Notes: generated from the sequence alone by a model not told the origin. A stretch of DNA of 50,423 bases from Psychroserpens sp. SPM9 (GCF_025153525.1 NZ_JANZNR010000010.1:1-50423); one strand, 5' to 3'. Numbered from the stretch's first letter, positions 24,235-33,100 are shown. Numbers and translations: made by a program.

Positions 24235-25927
24235 AATCTTTGTCAGTACTTAAGGTTTGAAGTAGAATCGCAATCACAATCACAATCAGGCAACCTACAA
24301 AATTCAGCCATAAAAAGGGTAGATTGATGTATTCGTATTCATTAAGAAGAAATAAACTTATCACCACGGCTTGAGTTATCAAAGCTGCTGTAAATACAGC
24401 ATTGGCTTTTACAAACTTGAAAAAGAATCCCAGCAGGAAAATACCGAGTACATTTCCGTAGAAAATAGAACCAATAATATTAACGAGCTGAATTAAATTT
24501 TCGGCGAGATTAGCCACACAGGCAACGCCAATGGCAATAATTCCCCAAGCTAAAGTAAACCATCTTGAAGCGCTTACCATTTCGGTTTCCGACTTTTCAG
24601 ATGTGTTACGTTTGTACAAATCCATAGTAGTCGTACTCGCTAAAGCATTCAATTCGCTGGAGGTACTCGACATAGCTGCACTTAAAATAACAGCGAGTAA
24701 GAGTCCGATTAATCCTCGCGGCAAATTATTTAATATAAAGTGAATAAACACATAATCTTTGTCGTTACTTTCAACTTTTAGGTTTTGAGCTTCTCCAGCT
24801 TTTTCGATAAGCACTCTGGCTTGTTCACGAAGTTCGTCGTTGGCAGTATTTAATTGTGCAATAGAATTTTTAAGCGATTCTGAATGCGCTTCAGAAGTAT
24901 AATTTTCAATCGTCGTTTTCTTAACGTCAAATACTTCTTCCTGAAGTTGCTGAATGCGTTTGTAGTCATCGGCATATTCAGAATTTAGAACCACTTCGGT
25001 AGCTGTCGGATTGAAATTTGCAGGCGATGGATTGAATTGATAAAACACAAATACCATGACACCTACGAGTAAAATAAAGAATTGCATTGGGACTTTTAGC
25101 AAGCCGTTAAACATCATGCCTATTTGCATTTCTTTCAGCGATTTTCCTGAGAGGTAGCGTTGTACCTGACTTTGATCTGTGCCAAAATAAGACAACATTA
25201 AAAAGGTACCACCAATAATCCCGCTCCAAAAGGTATAGCGATTGTCTAAACTGAATGAAAAATCAAGAACTTCCATTTTACCGCTGGCACCAGCAATATC
25301 TAAGGCTTTTGAAAAAGTAATGCCTTCTGGAAGTTTGTCAATAATCAGAAAAAAAGCAATTAACATGCCTGTGAAAATGACTATCATTTGATGTTTTTGT
25401 GTCACATTAACGGCTTTTGTTCCGCCAGAAACGGTGTAAATAATGACGAGGATTCCAATGATAATATTCAGTAATAATAAATTCCAACCTAGAACAGCAG
25501 ATAAGATAATGGCAGGTGCAAAAATGGTAATTCCTGCGGCTAATCCACGTTGAATAAGAAACAGTATAGCTGTTAAGGTTCTGGTTTTTAAATCGAATCG
25601 GTTTTCTAAAAACTCGTAAGCGGTATAGACTTTTAATCTGTGATATAAGGGTATAAACACCATGCAAATCACCACCATCGCAATGGGTAAGCCAAAATAA
25701 AATTGTACAAAGCCCATTCCGTCGTTAAAGGCTTGACCAGGTGTTGATAAAAAGGTAATGGCACTGGCTTGTGTGGCCATAACCGATAAACCAATCGTCC
25801 ACCATTTTGAAGTGCTTCCACCTTTTAAATAATCTTTTACGTTTTTACTACCTCTTGATTGGTAGGTGCCATAAGCAACAATGAGTAATAGGGTGCTAAT
25901 AAGTACAATCCAGTCTAATGTTTGCAT
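24221..25927 (-). CDS. sodium:solute symporter (SSS family)
   Basis: 568 residues with about 13 transmembrane segments. Family motifs: YGTYQSRGSKNVKDYLKGG in the first loop, WTIGLSVMATQASAITFLSTPGQAF, QFYFGLPIAMV, AYEFLENRFDLKTRTL, TVSGGTKAVNVTQKHQ and SSTSSELNALASTTTMDLY. A soluble insert of about 100 residues with coiled-coil character (around residues 310-385; RIQQLQEEVF, SLKNSIAQLNTANDELREQAR) interrupts the C-terminal half, longer than in typical SSS carriers. Probably imports a sugar or acidic sugar by Na+ symport. It starts 1 bp after a 31-codon gene. Confidence 0.93.
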   Translation of the reverse strand: MQTLDWIVLISTLLLIVAYGTYQSRGSKNVKDYLKGGSTSKWWTIGLSVMATQASAITFLSTPGQAFNDGMGFVQFYFGLPIAMVVICMVFIPLYHRLKVYTAYEFLENRFDLKTRTLTAILFLIQRGLAAGITIFAPAIILSAVLGWNLLLLNIIIGILVIIYTVSGGTKAVNVTQKHQMIVIFTGMLIAFFLIIDKLPEGITFSKALDIAGASGKMEVLDFSFSLDNRYTFWSGIIGGTFLMLSYFGTDQSQVQRYLSGKSLKEMQIGMMFNGLLKVPMQFFILLVGVMVFVFYQFNPSPANFNPTATEVVLNSEYADDYKRIQQLQEEVFDVKKTTIENYTSEAHSESLKNSIAQLNTANDELREQARVLIEKAGEAQNLKVESNDKDYVFIHFILNNLPRGLIGLLLAVILSAAMSSTSSELNALASTTTMDLYKRNTSEKSETEMVSASRWFTLAWGIIAIGVACVANLAENLIQLVNIIGSIFYGNVLGIFLLGFFFKFVKANAVFTAALITQAVVISLFLLNEYEYINLPFLWLNFVGCLIVIVIAILLQTLSTDKDYAEA

Positions 25928-25928
25928 G

Positions 25929-26024
25929 CTAAAAGGCTTTGGTTATGAAATAAAATGCAATAATATAGAGGACATTCGCAGCGAGTACTAAAGTGTACAT
26001 CTTATTCCATTTATAGTCTTTCAT
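25929..26024 (-). CDS. 31-residue single-pass membrane peptide
   Basis: From ATG 26024 the frame encodes MKDYKWNKMYTLVLAANV followed by LYIIAFYFITKAF and TAG: a short basic N-terminus, then one hydrophobic helix. The stop is one base before the symporter ATG and the start is 25 bp after the PIG-L stop, all on the same strand, which supports a real coupled gene. Small one-helix subunits beside SSS transporters are known in other bacteria (for example YhdT with PanF). It is probably an accessory subunit of the symporter (inference). Confidence 0.7.
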   Translation of the reverse strand: MKDYKWNKMYTLVLAANVLYIIAFYFITKAF

Positions 26025-26048
26025 AATTATTGGGTAGTTTAGTAATGA

Positions 26049-28577
26049 TTAGTTTTTAATTGGGAGGTTCGTCTCTATATTGTTTTTTCCAAGTGACAGC
26101 ATATTAGCAAAAAGGCGATAAGCGCCCGAAACGCCTGCAGGAAATTCTCTAAAAAAGCTTAATCCTGTATAGATATAATAACCTTTGCCATGTTTTGCCA
26201 CAAGTAAGCTTCCTGTTTTTTGGGATTCACCTTGATCGTTCATTGCCAAAATAGGTGTAAAGTCATCAGACCATTCATTCGGAAAATAAAGTCCGCGTTC
26301 TTGCGTCCATCCTTCAAAATCTTTTTCAGTAATTTTATTCGGAACGTTTAAAACTTCATGCTGCTTTGCCAGAAGCTCAACTTTAGCAGTTTCATCAGTC
26401 ACACGATCTCTTGATAATTTTAAATCGTAAGGCGCAATTTCATCAACTTTAAGTCCGCGATTTGTATTGTATTGTACAATCATATTTCCGCCTTGAGCGA
26501 CATAATCAAACAGGATTTGTTGTTTAAATTTTAAGGCTTCAACAGTATTGTAGGCTCTAATTCCGACAACTATCGCATCAAAGTGCTCCAAGTTTTCTGC
26601 GGAAATATCTTCAGGTTTTAATACGGCTACATTATAACCTATCTGTTTTAAACTCTCAGGAACTACATCGCCAGCACCTTCGATATAACCTATATTTTCA
26701 CCACGTTTCTGAATATCTAGGCGTACGATTTTACTTTCGCTAGGCAATAGAACCGTTTGAAACGGAATGTGGTCATAATCGATTTCTATGAGTTCTTTGG
26801 TATAAATTTTATCACCAATATGAACCATAGGCGTAAAAAGTCCTTCGCTTTGTTCTTTAGGAGGAATAACAGTAAAAATTAAACGGTCTTCCTGACCTTT
26901 ATTTGTGATATGAATCTTTTGTTTTTCAGGATAAACATTCCAGTTTTTTGGATGGGCTAATTGTACATAGCCTTCCAGATTATCTCTGCCAGCTTTCACC
27001 ACGACTTCTATGTCATGTTGCTGGTCGCTGTCTAGAATAATGACTTTTTCTGAAATTTTAGCCGAAGCTTCCGGAATAATCTCAAAGGGTTTGTATACTT
27101 CGCCTTTTACAGGATCATTCGTTTTGTAAACCAAAGGCTTTGTATAAGGAATTTGTAAATTTTCAATGCTTAAGTTAAAGGTAATAGAAAGCGTTCGAGG
27201 CGTTTCAGGTTTCCCAATGAGTGCTCTATCTTCAACAGCGTACATGCCGAGAGTTCCTTTTTTAGTGAGCCAATAAGGTGTCGAAACTTTTTGATTGGAA
27301 TTAATGGTCAAAGTTTCCTTGAACTCAAAATCGGTGTTATTATCGAGTTTGAGGTTCTTTTCAATCTTGATTCCGTTAGGATTCACAAGGCTCGCAAGTG
27401 TGATTTGGGCTGAGCTACGATTGATAACTTCAATATTTAAATCGACAGTAGAACCTGCCGAAGCATGATTTGTGGCTGTAGTTGCCTCCAGATATAATCC
27501 AGCACAAGCAGCAATAATGTCTTTAATTTCTTTGGTTTTAATTGTTTTCCAATGGAGATCTGTAAGATTTTGGATGGCTTTATAAGCTCTCACTAGCTCT
27601 GGAATGGAGGCTGACGGATTTTTAAAATCGTAATTTTTTTGCACTGCATAGAGAATGTCGCCAATTGCTTTTCCGCCTTCAATACGATTCCAGGAGGTGT
27701 CAATGCCATCAAATATGTTGGACTTGTCAGAAGGTAAATCTCCTTTAAGAAGTTCAATATATTCAATTTGCGATCCGCGACTACCAGTACTTCCGAAGCC
27801 TTGCGATTTATGCTGACTTCTACTTAGGGCAGCGATTTCAGGATTACTTAATCCGCTACTCGGAAAATACACACCAGTATCAATTTCTAATAAATTGGAT
27901 TTATCGGCTTCTTCAAATTTTTCACGACTTCCATAGAACCACCACGAGGTATTAAAAAACAAACGTTTCGGTTGCCAAGTTTGGACATTTGATAGCTGAT
28001 TTGGATAGGCATTTTTATCGCCAACTAAGTCAAAAGCTTCGAGGCTTAGCATCGCAGAACTTGTATGGTGACCGTGTGTTGTACCCGGATTTCGGTGATT
28101 AAACCGGTTGATAATCACATCAGGTTTAAATTGTCGAATCGCTAAAACAACATCGCTTAATACTTGCTCTTTATTCCAGATGGCTAAGGTTTCGTCTGGA
28201 TGTTTTGAGTAACCAAAATCATTAGCTCTGGTAAATAATTGTTCGCCACCATCTGTACGCCTTGCGGCAAGTAATTCTTGGGTTCTAATAACGCCCAGTA
28301 ATTCTCTAATCTCTGGTCCGATAAGGTTTTGTCCGCCATCACCACGAGTCAATGAAAGGTAAGCTGTTCGGGCTTTTACTTCATTAGATATATAAGAAAT
28401 TAAGCGGGTGTTTTCGTCGTCTGGATGCGCTGCAACGTATAAAACAGATCCTAAAAAGTTCAATTTTTTAATGGATTCATGAATTTCGGAAGCAGTTGGT
28501 TTTTTAGGTTGTTGGGCAGATAGAATAGCAGAAGAAACTACTAATAAATAGAGTAGGCGTAATCTTGTTTTCATCAT
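26049..28577 (-). CDS. exported PIG-L (LmbE) family deacetylase
   Basis: 842 residues from ATG 28577, which begins a signal peptide (MMKTRLRLLYLLVVSSAILSAQ) and lies 15 nt or so after the predicted transcription start; longer in-frame starts would place extra residues before it. The PIG-L domain has the zinc motif AHPDDE, then TRLISYIS, YLSLTRGDGGQN, RTQELLAARRTDGGEQLF, and the second motif HRNPGTTHGHHTSSAM with histidine ligands. The C-terminal 500 residues are Ig-like modules plus a glutamine-amidotransferase-like region (FDAIVVGIRAYNTVEAL, NMIVQYNTNRGL). Likely deacetylates an N-acetyl sugar outside the cytoplasm. First gene of the operon with the symporter and Gfo/Idh genes. Confidence 0.9.
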   Translation of the reverse strand: MMKTRLRLLYLLVVSSAILSAQQPKKPTASEIHESIKKLNFLGSVLYVAAHPDDENTRLISYISNEVKARTAYLSLTRGDGGQNLIGPEIRELLGVIRTQELLAARRTDGGEQLFTRANDFGYSKHPDETLAIWNKEQVLSDVVLAIRQFKPDVIINRFNHRNPGTTHGHHTSSAMLSLEAFDLVGDKNAYPNQLSNVQTWQPKRLFFNTSWWFYGSREKFEEADKSNLLEIDTGVYFPSSGLSNPEIAALSRSQHKSQGFGSTGSRGSQIEYIELLKGDLPSDKSNIFDGIDTSWNRIEGGKAIGDILYAVQKNYDFKNPSASIPELVRAYKAIQNLTDLHWKTIKTKEIKDIIAACAGLYLEATTATNHASAGSTVDLNIEVINRSSAQITLASLVNPNGIKIEKNLKLDNNTDFEFKETLTINSNQKVSTPYWLTKKGTLGMYAVEDRALIGKPETPRTLSITFNLSIENLQIPYTKPLVYKTNDPVKGEVYKPFEIIPEASAKISEKVIILDSDQQHDIEVVVKAGRDNLEGYVQLAHPKNWNVYPEKQKIHITNKGQEDRLIFTVIPPKEQSEGLFTPMVHIGDKIYTKELIEIDYDHIPFQTVLLPSESKIVRLDIQKRGENIGYIEGAGDVVPESLKQIGYNVAVLKPEDISAENLEHFDAIVVGIRAYNTVEALKFKQQILFDYVAQGGNMIVQYNTNRGLKVDEIAPYDLKLSRDRVTDETAKVELLAKQHEVLNVPNKITEKDFEGWTQERGLYFPNEWSDDFTPILAMNDQGESQKTGSLLVAKHGKGYYIYTGLSFFREFPAGVSGAYRLFANMLSLGKNNIETNLPIKN

Positions 28578-28595
28578 AAAAGGGTTAGCTAAAAC

Positions 28596-28603
28596 CAAAT
28601 ATA
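28596..28603 (-). promoter_or_regulatory. -7 element of the PIG-L/symporter operon
   Basis: TATATTTG on the minus strand, 18 nt before the ATG at 28577, with no clear -33 box. It favours 28577 as the start. A perfect 14-bp palindrome lies 37 bp further upstream. Confidence 0.6.
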
Positions 28604-28640
28604 ATGAAGTCTTACAGCCGAGCGGTTGTTTTTAGTTTTT

Positions 28641-28654
28641 CTTTAACGTTAAAG
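28641..28654. promoter_or_regulatory. perfect palindrome CTTTAACGTTAAAG upstream of the PIG-L operon
   Basis: All 14 bases are self-complementary. It lies between the MscS stop and the promoter of the PIG-L gene, a typical operator position. A 12-of-14 match (CTGTAACGTTAAAC) occurs at 22150-22163, inside operator copy B. Confidence 0.45.
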
Positions 28655-28687
28655 TTTGGTTCAGTTTTGCTGTGTTATTGGTAAGAG

Positions 28688-29230
28688 TTACACAGAATCA
28701 CTACCATCATCATGAAACCCTTCAATAGCGTCTTTTTCAACAAGGGTTACTGCTTTTTGTAAGATTAAATTATTAGGATAGGTTACCAAATCACCATTAT
28801 CTAATCTAAGGTGCAGCTGAAATGCTCTGATATCTTCTATAATGGCTTCAATAGGAAAGTCTTTATCATGAATTTGGACTTTATCTCCAACTTTGTAAGG
28901 AAAAGAAAAGAACATTATAATTCCAGAAGTAACATTGCTCAAAATAGACCAGGTAGCAAAAAGCGCAATGCCGATGACCGCAAAAACAGACGAAAAAATA
29001 AAGGTCATGTCTTTTAATTCGGCTCCAAAAACAAAGGCTTCAATGATTAAAGCTATGATAAAAAAAGTGACAGATATATATCTGTTAATTAACTTGATAC
29101 GCGCATCGTTGATTTCGCTTTTCTTGCCTATTTTTCTAACAACTGTATGGCTTATTAAACGAATAATAAAGAGTACGAGAATTACAATGCCTGTAATGAT
29201 TAATTCCGATTGATAGGTCTCAAAAAACAT
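28688..29230 (-). CDS. small MscS-family mechanosensitive channel
   Basis: 180 residues. Two N-terminal hydrophobic helices (LIITGIVILVLFIIRLI and ISVTFFIIALIIEAFVFGAEL) precede the pore-lining TM3 with IGIALFATWSILSNVTSGIIMFF, where alanine/glycine packing and the SNVTSG turn mark the family. A short beta domain (PYKVGDKVQIHDKDFPIEAIIEDIRAFQLHLRLDNGDLVTYPNNLI) follows, with the YPNN motif. It is near the minimal channel length; the C-terminal vestibule seems reduced. Releases solutes on hypo-osmotic shock in the inner membrane. Confidence 0.9.
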   Translation of the reverse strand: MFFETYQSELIITGIVILVLFIIRLISHTVVRKIGKKSEINDARIKLINRYISVTFFIIALIIEAFVFGAELKDMTFIFSSVFAVIGIALFATWSILSNVTSGIIMFFSFPYKVGDKVQIHDKDFPIEAIIEDIRAFQLHLRLDNGDLVTYPNNLILQKAVTLVEKDAIEGFHDDGSDSV

Positions 29231-29255
29231 TTAAATTTTACTTAAATTGGTATAT

Positions 29256-29263
29256 CAAAGATA
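29256..29263 (-). promoter_or_regulatory. -7 element of the MscS gene
   Basis: TATCTTTG on the minus strand, 25 nt before the ATG at 29230 and in the spacer behind the lipoprotein gene. No clear -33 partner. Confidence 0.5.
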
Positions 29264-29278
29264 CATTAAAATGCGGGA

Positions 29279-30217
29279 TTACTTTGATAATTGAAGGCTT
29301 TCTCTGAGGCTTGCATCGGCATTAGAATTTTTAGTCCAGTAGGCCGATTTTATAGTATTAAGTTTGGTAGCTTTTGTTGTTAAGCGTTTTTTATTGGCAC
29401 CATAACCATCTTGATAAGTGTCTTCCCATCCTAAAATCTCGTAAGGAAATTTGGGATTGAAATGTATAGTTAGTGTGCGTTCAAGCTCAGGATAAGTTAA
29501 AGTATAATAATTTTCATCTATGCTGGCTTGTGCCTGATAAGCTTTCAAGTCATAATGCTTAAATCTCAAAAATTCTAAAGAAGGAATCACCATGATGTTT
29601 CCGGTAGGTAAGGTATTTGGATCTAAACGCAGTTGTGTCCATAATTCATTTTCTAAAATGGCTTTGCCTAGTGTTGTATTTTGATCGGCTTCAGATTCAA
29701 AATAGCTATGTGCAGTAAACTCAAATTGAGCTCTGTTATTAAGTTGGGAATACACATGACCACACCATTCCTGAACCGAACAACTTACCTTAAGCGCATG
29801 TTGGTTATTGCTCACAGGATAAAAAGTCGATTGCATCGTAGCATACGGATAAATTCCTGTATTAAAATTTTTGGTTGCATTGAGTTTTAAAACAGGGATG
29901 TTGGCTTTATTGTATTGGTCTGCTTTAACCTGTTTTTCAGGAAGGAAATCCTCGGTAACAAATACTAAAACGGCAGTACCCTTACGTAATTCTCCGTAAC
30001 GAGCTTGTTCTAATTGATAGGATGATATTTCGGCTTTTCCGTTGTACCAATAGGTTTTAAACGCTTCCGATTGCTTAAAGGCTTCAGCTTTAGGAAGCCT
30101 GTTTGAAGTTTCAGTAATGGGTTCAGAATGTAAAGCTTGATCGTTTGGTTTTTGAGCTTGGTTGCAGGACATCAGCATTCCGAAGAAAAGCAATAAGGTC
30201 ATAGTTGTCTTAGTCAT
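29279..30217 (-). CDS. putative lipoprotein of unknown function
   Basis: 312 residues. The N-terminus TMTLLLFFGMLMSC is a lipoprotein signal with cysteine at about residue 18, followed by N-Q. The mature part is beta-rich (YWYNGKAEISSYQLEQARYGELRKGTAVLVFVTEDF, ALKVSCSVQEWCGHVYSQLNNR, YTLTYPELERTLTIHFNPKFPYEILGWEDTY), suggesting a lipocalin-like or YceI-type barrel. Conserved in flavobacteria next to maf; similar proteins are sometimes labelled septum formation inhibitor Maf, which I think is a label carried over from the neighbour, since no Maf motif is present. Location: outer or inner membrane lipid-anchored. Confidence 0.8.
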   Translation of the reverse strand: MTKTTMTLLLFFGMLMSCNQAQKPNDQALHSEPITETSNRLPKAEAFKQSEAFKTYWYNGKAEISSYQLEQARYGELRKGTAVLVFVTEDFLPEKQVKADQYNKANIPVLKLNATKNFNTGIYPYATMQSTFYPVSNNQHALKVSCSVQEWCGHVYSQLNNRAQFEFTAHSYFESEADQNTTLGKAILENELWTQLRLDPNTLPTGNIMVIPSLEFLRFKHYDLKAYQAQASIDENYYTLTYPELERTLTIHFNPKFPYEILGWEDTYQDGYGANKKRLTTKATKLNTIKSAYWTKNSNADASLRESLQLSK

Positions 30218-30256
30218 AGCTGTAAAATTTTCTGTAAAATTACAACCGAAACCTAC

Positions 30257-30841
30257 TTAAACCATAGCATTTAACGTTTTGTAAACGAGGTGTGTTGGCA
30301 AACCCACCACATTGGTGTAAGAGCCTTCAATGGCAGTAATGCCTATTTGACCAATCCATTCTTGAATTCCATACGCACCAGCTTTATCAAAAGGTTGATA
30401 GGTTGAAATATAGTAGTCAATTTCACGATCTGTAAGCGCTTTAAATGTAACTTTAGTAATAGCGTTGACCGTCTTTTGTGTCGTTTTTGTTGTGAAGCAA
30501 ACCGAAGTAATGACATCGTGAGTCGTATTGCTCATTGATGCCAGCATACGGAAGGCGTCCTCATGATCTTTTGGTTTTCCTAAGGCAGATTCTTGATGCC
30601 AAACAATGGTGTCGCTGGTGATTAAAATATCCTGATCTCTTAAGGTGTCTTTAAAAGGGAGTGATTTTAACTGAGCCAGATAATCACTAATCTCAAAATG
30701 ACGTAAGCGATGCGGGTATTCTTCTTTAACAGGCATGAGTTTAATCTCAAAATTTAGTCCTAAATCTTTAAAAAACTGCTGACGTCTGGGAGATCCAGAG
30801 GCTAGAATGAGATGATATTTATGAAGCTTGTCGTTAAGCAT
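30257..30841 (-). CDS. maf: Maf family nucleoside-triphosphate pyrophosphatase
   Basis: 194 residues. Starts with the signature LILASGSPRRQQFFKDLGLNFEI, then SDTIVWHQESALGKPKDHEDAFRMLASMSNTTHDVITSV and YISTYQPFDKAGAYGIQEWIG, which carry the conserved S-R, D and Q residues of the Maf active site. Maf enzymes hydrolyse dTTP/UTP or modified nucleotides to the monophosphate, a house-cleaning role. Two bases separate it from the prenyltransferase gene, so they are cotranscribed. Confidence 0.95.
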   Translation of the reverse strand: MLNDKLHKYHLILASGSPRRQQFFKDLGLNFEIKLMPVKEEYPHRLRHFEISDYLAQLKSLPFKDTLRDQDILITSDTIVWHQESALGKPKDHEDAFRMLASMSNTTHDVITSVCFTTKTTQKTVNAITKVTFKALTDREIDYYISTYQPFDKAGAYGIQEWIGQIGITAIEGSYTNVVGLPTHLVYKTLNAMV

Positions 30842-30843
30842 GC

Positions 30844-31761
30844 TTACTTAATTTGGATAATAAACGGATACAATAGCAACGAGAGTAAGCCCATAAACAT
30901 GGTGAGTTTGTATAGGGTGCTAATGTGTTCGTAATGTTTGTAATGTTCGGCACTAAAAATTTTAATAGTCGCATATATTAAAGGCGCAATAACAAAGACC
31001 AAAAAATACCCAATAGCGATTTGATGTTGATACAGATAAGTTACGATAAAATAAATAACCATTCCAATTGGAATCATACTAACAGCAAATGCAATTTTAT
31101 TAGCACGTTCACGTCCTAGAACAATAGGTAAGGTGTTCATCCCAGATTTGTAGTCTCCATCAATATCTTGGATATCTTTAATAATTTCCCGGACGAGATT
31201 AATAAAAAATGCAAATAGCGCGTAATCAATTACAATATCGAAAAAGGCCATTTGTGTTGTTCTGTTATCTGTAAAAGTCACTGGTAGCAAATCGAAAATG
31301 CCGACAATAATAAGACTCATGGCCACGAGAAAGGATATCAATACATTCCCAAAAAGGACTGTGCCTTTTAAATACGACGCATATACATAAAGTGCTAAGG
31401 AAATAATCACGAATATGGCAAAAAATGAACTCTTACCGATGCTATGTGATAGGTAAAACCCTAAGGCAATTCCTATAATGTTGAGCGCAAAAAACAAGTT
31501 GTATGCTAGTTTTTCAGAGACTTGTTTACCAATTACTACTTTGTTGGGTTTATTGATACTGTCTGTTTCTAAGTCGTATATATCATTAATTATATTTCCG
31601 GCAGCAGCCAGGCACAAGGTAATAATAACCAATAGGGTAAAATTAAAATCGGTTAGTGCAGTAGCGGTATTAAAAAATTCGAAAAGCGCATATTTGATGA
31701 GTACTTGCGCAACAATAATCATGAGTAGGTTTTTCCAGCGAATGAGATTAAGAATATGCAC
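30844..31761 (-). CDS. UbiA-family prenyltransferase, geranylgeranylglycerol-phosphate geranylgeranyltransferase-like
   Basis: 305 residues with about nine membrane helices. The two aspartate motifs of UbiA enzymes are present: NIINDIYDLETDSINKPNK (first DxxxD set, near residue 60-78) and DIQDIDGDYKSGMNTLP (second set, near residue 196-210). The sequence is of the kind labelled (S)-2,3-di-O-geranylgeranylglyceryl phosphate synthase-like in Bacteroidota; the true lipid acceptor in bacteria is not established. An alternative is a quinone or heme prenyltransferase. It lies between kdsC and maf. Confidence 0.85.
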   Translation of the reverse strand: MHILNLIRWKNLLMIIVAQVLIKYALFEFFNTATALTDFNFTLLVIITLCLAAAGNIINDIYDLETDSINKPNKVVIGKQVSEKLAYNLFFALNIIGIALGFYLSHSIGKSSFFAIFVIISLALYVYASYLKGTVLFGNVLISFLVAMSLIIVGIFDLLPVTFTDNRTTQMAFFDIVIDYALFAFFINLVREIIKDIQDIDGDYKSGMNTLPIVLGRERANKIAFAVSMIPIGMVIYFIVTYLYQHQIAIGYFLVFVIAPLIYATIKIFSAEHYKHYEHISTLYKLTMFMGLLSLLLYPFIIQIK

Positions 31762-31809
31762 TATGGTTGGGTTGTTAGTTAATAGTTAATTCTGATGTTC
31801 TTAAGCGAT

Positions 31810-32340
31810 TTAATCATATTTGGCGTCAAAATTACCATCCCATTTATCTTGAACTTTCATGATTTGTTCAATAATATCTCTTACAGCTCCTTTTCCGCCT
31901 GCTTTATGAGATACATATTTGCTAACACCTTTAACTTCAATAGCAGCATCTTGTGGGCTACACGGTAAGCCTACTAATTTCATAACAGGAATATCAGGGA
32001 TATCATCTCCCATATACAACACATTTTTTGCATCAATATTGTTAGTTGAGATATATTCGTGAAACTGATGCACTTTTTGATGCGCTCCTAAATAGATATC
32101 CGTGATACCCAATCCTTCAAGTCGTTTTTGTACACCCAGATTGCTGCCGCCAGAAATAATACAAATATTAAATCCGGCATCCTTGGCCGTTTTAAGTGCA
32201 TAACCATCTTTAATATTCATTCGTCGTAACATATCGCCATTGGTCATGACAGTCACAGTGCCGTCGGTTAATACGCCATCAACATCAAAAATAAAGGTAG
32301 TAATTTGTGCTAAGTATTCTTTGTAACTTTTATCGTCCAT
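31810..32340 (-). CDS. kdsC: 3-deoxy-D-manno-octulosonate 8-phosphate phosphatase
   Basis: 176 residues of a cap-less HAD phosphatase. FIFDVDGVLTDG carries the nucleophile Asp19 and Asp21, then RRMNIKDGYALKTAKDAG, IISGGSNLGVQKRLEGLGI, YLGAHQKVHQFHEY and VLYMGDDIPDIPVM with the second aspartate pair. This is the KdsC pattern. It removes phosphate from Kdo-8-P in lipopolysaccharide Kdo synthesis. It overlaps the DUF2520 gene by 11 bp. Confidence 0.93.
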   Translation of the reverse strand: MDDKSYKEYLAQITTFIFDVDGVLTDGTVTVMTNGDMLRRMNIKDGYALKTAKDAGFNICIISGGSNLGVQKRLEGLGITDIYLGAHQKVHQFHEYISTNNIDAKNVLYMGDDIPDIPVMKLVGLPCSPQDAAIEVKGVSKYVSHKAGGKGAVRDIIEQIMKVQDKWDGNFDAKYD

Positions 32341-33088
32341 GGGTTTTCTGTATTGAAGCAGTTAGTAGTTTGTAGAGTTCTTTATGATGCTCATTTTCGA
32401 GCAGTTTCAAATGTTTTTTTATGGTTTTCTTGTCGTTGCGTTTGGCAGGACCAGTTTGAGATACAAAAGGCGAATGCTCTTGTACTTTGGTAGCCGTTTC
32501 TAAAATTAAGGGTTTGAGTAAATCAAATTCTGCGCCTTTAGATTCGGTGATCTCATGGGCAACTCTATACAGTTGATTGGTGAAATTATTGACAAATACT
32601 GCGGCCAAATGAAGTGCTGCACGTTGATCGCTATTTACGCGTTTGGTGATAGGAGTAATGGCGGTTGCTAATGTTTTTAAGGGCATGTAATCCTTTCGTG
32701 TCAAGGTTTCCAGACAAACAGGTACTTTCGAAAAGTCGATATCGGCAGCCTTAGAAAAGGTTTGCAAGGGGTAAAACACACCACGTCTGTTTTTTTTGTC
32801 AATATCATAAGCACTTACACTTCCTGAAGTATGAACCACAAATCGATTCTCAAACGGGAGTTTTTCCGATAATTTCGCAATCGCATCGTCACTTACGGCA
32901 ATGATATAAACATCGGCTTCAACGAGTTGACTTATATCATCAGTGATGTTAAGGTCATGTTTATAAGACGATATTGCGTCAATATGTCGATTATACCATT
33001 GTTTAACGGTTACGTTTTCCGAAGAAGAAAAGGCTTTGTATAAATGATGAGCAACATTTCCGGCTCCTAAAATTACAACTGAAATCAT
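32330..33088 (-). CDS. Rossmann-like protein with DUF2520 domain
   Basis: 252 residues from the ATG at 33088. An upstream in-frame TTG is rejected because it lies in the -7 promoter region. Starts MISVVILGAGNVAHHLYKAF, an NAD(P)-binding GxGxxA loop, with VYIIAVSDDAIAKLSEKL and VVHTSGSVSAYDIDKKNRRGVFYPLQTFS, then the helical DUF2520 part with ALHLAAVFVNNFTNQLYRVAHEI and LLKPLILETATKVQEHSPFVSQTGPAKRND, the QTGPAxR(x)D signature. An enzyme of unknown substrate, 6-phosphogluconate dehydrogenase-like. First gene of the kdsC operon and divergent from the hemoglobin gene. Confidence 0.9.
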   Translation of the reverse strand: MISVVILGAGNVAHHLYKAFSSSENVTVKQWYNRHIDAISSYKHDLNITDDISQLVEADVYIIAVSDDAIAKLSEKLPFENRFVVHTSGSVSAYDIDKKNRRGVFYPLQTFSKAADIDFSKVPVCLETLTRKDYMPLKTLATAITPITKRVNSDQRAALHLAAVFVNNFTNQLYRVAHEITESKGAEFDLLKPLILETATKVQEHSPFVSQTGPAKRNDKKTIKKHLKLLENEHHKELYKLLTASIQKTHGR

Positions 33089-33092
33089 GACG

Positions 33093-33100
33093 CAAAAATA
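33093..33100 (-). promoter_or_regulatory. -7 element of the DUF2520-kdsC operon, nearly on the start codon
   Basis: TATTTTTG on the minus strand ends 4 nt before the ATG at 33088. With the usual 4-8 nt from the -7 box to the transcription start, the mRNA would be leaderless or nearly so. Confidence 0.6.

Noticed and set aside
29279-30217. Septum formation inhibitor Maf label for the lipoprotein
   Set aside because: None of the Maf motifs is present; the true maf gene is the neighbour at 30257-30841.
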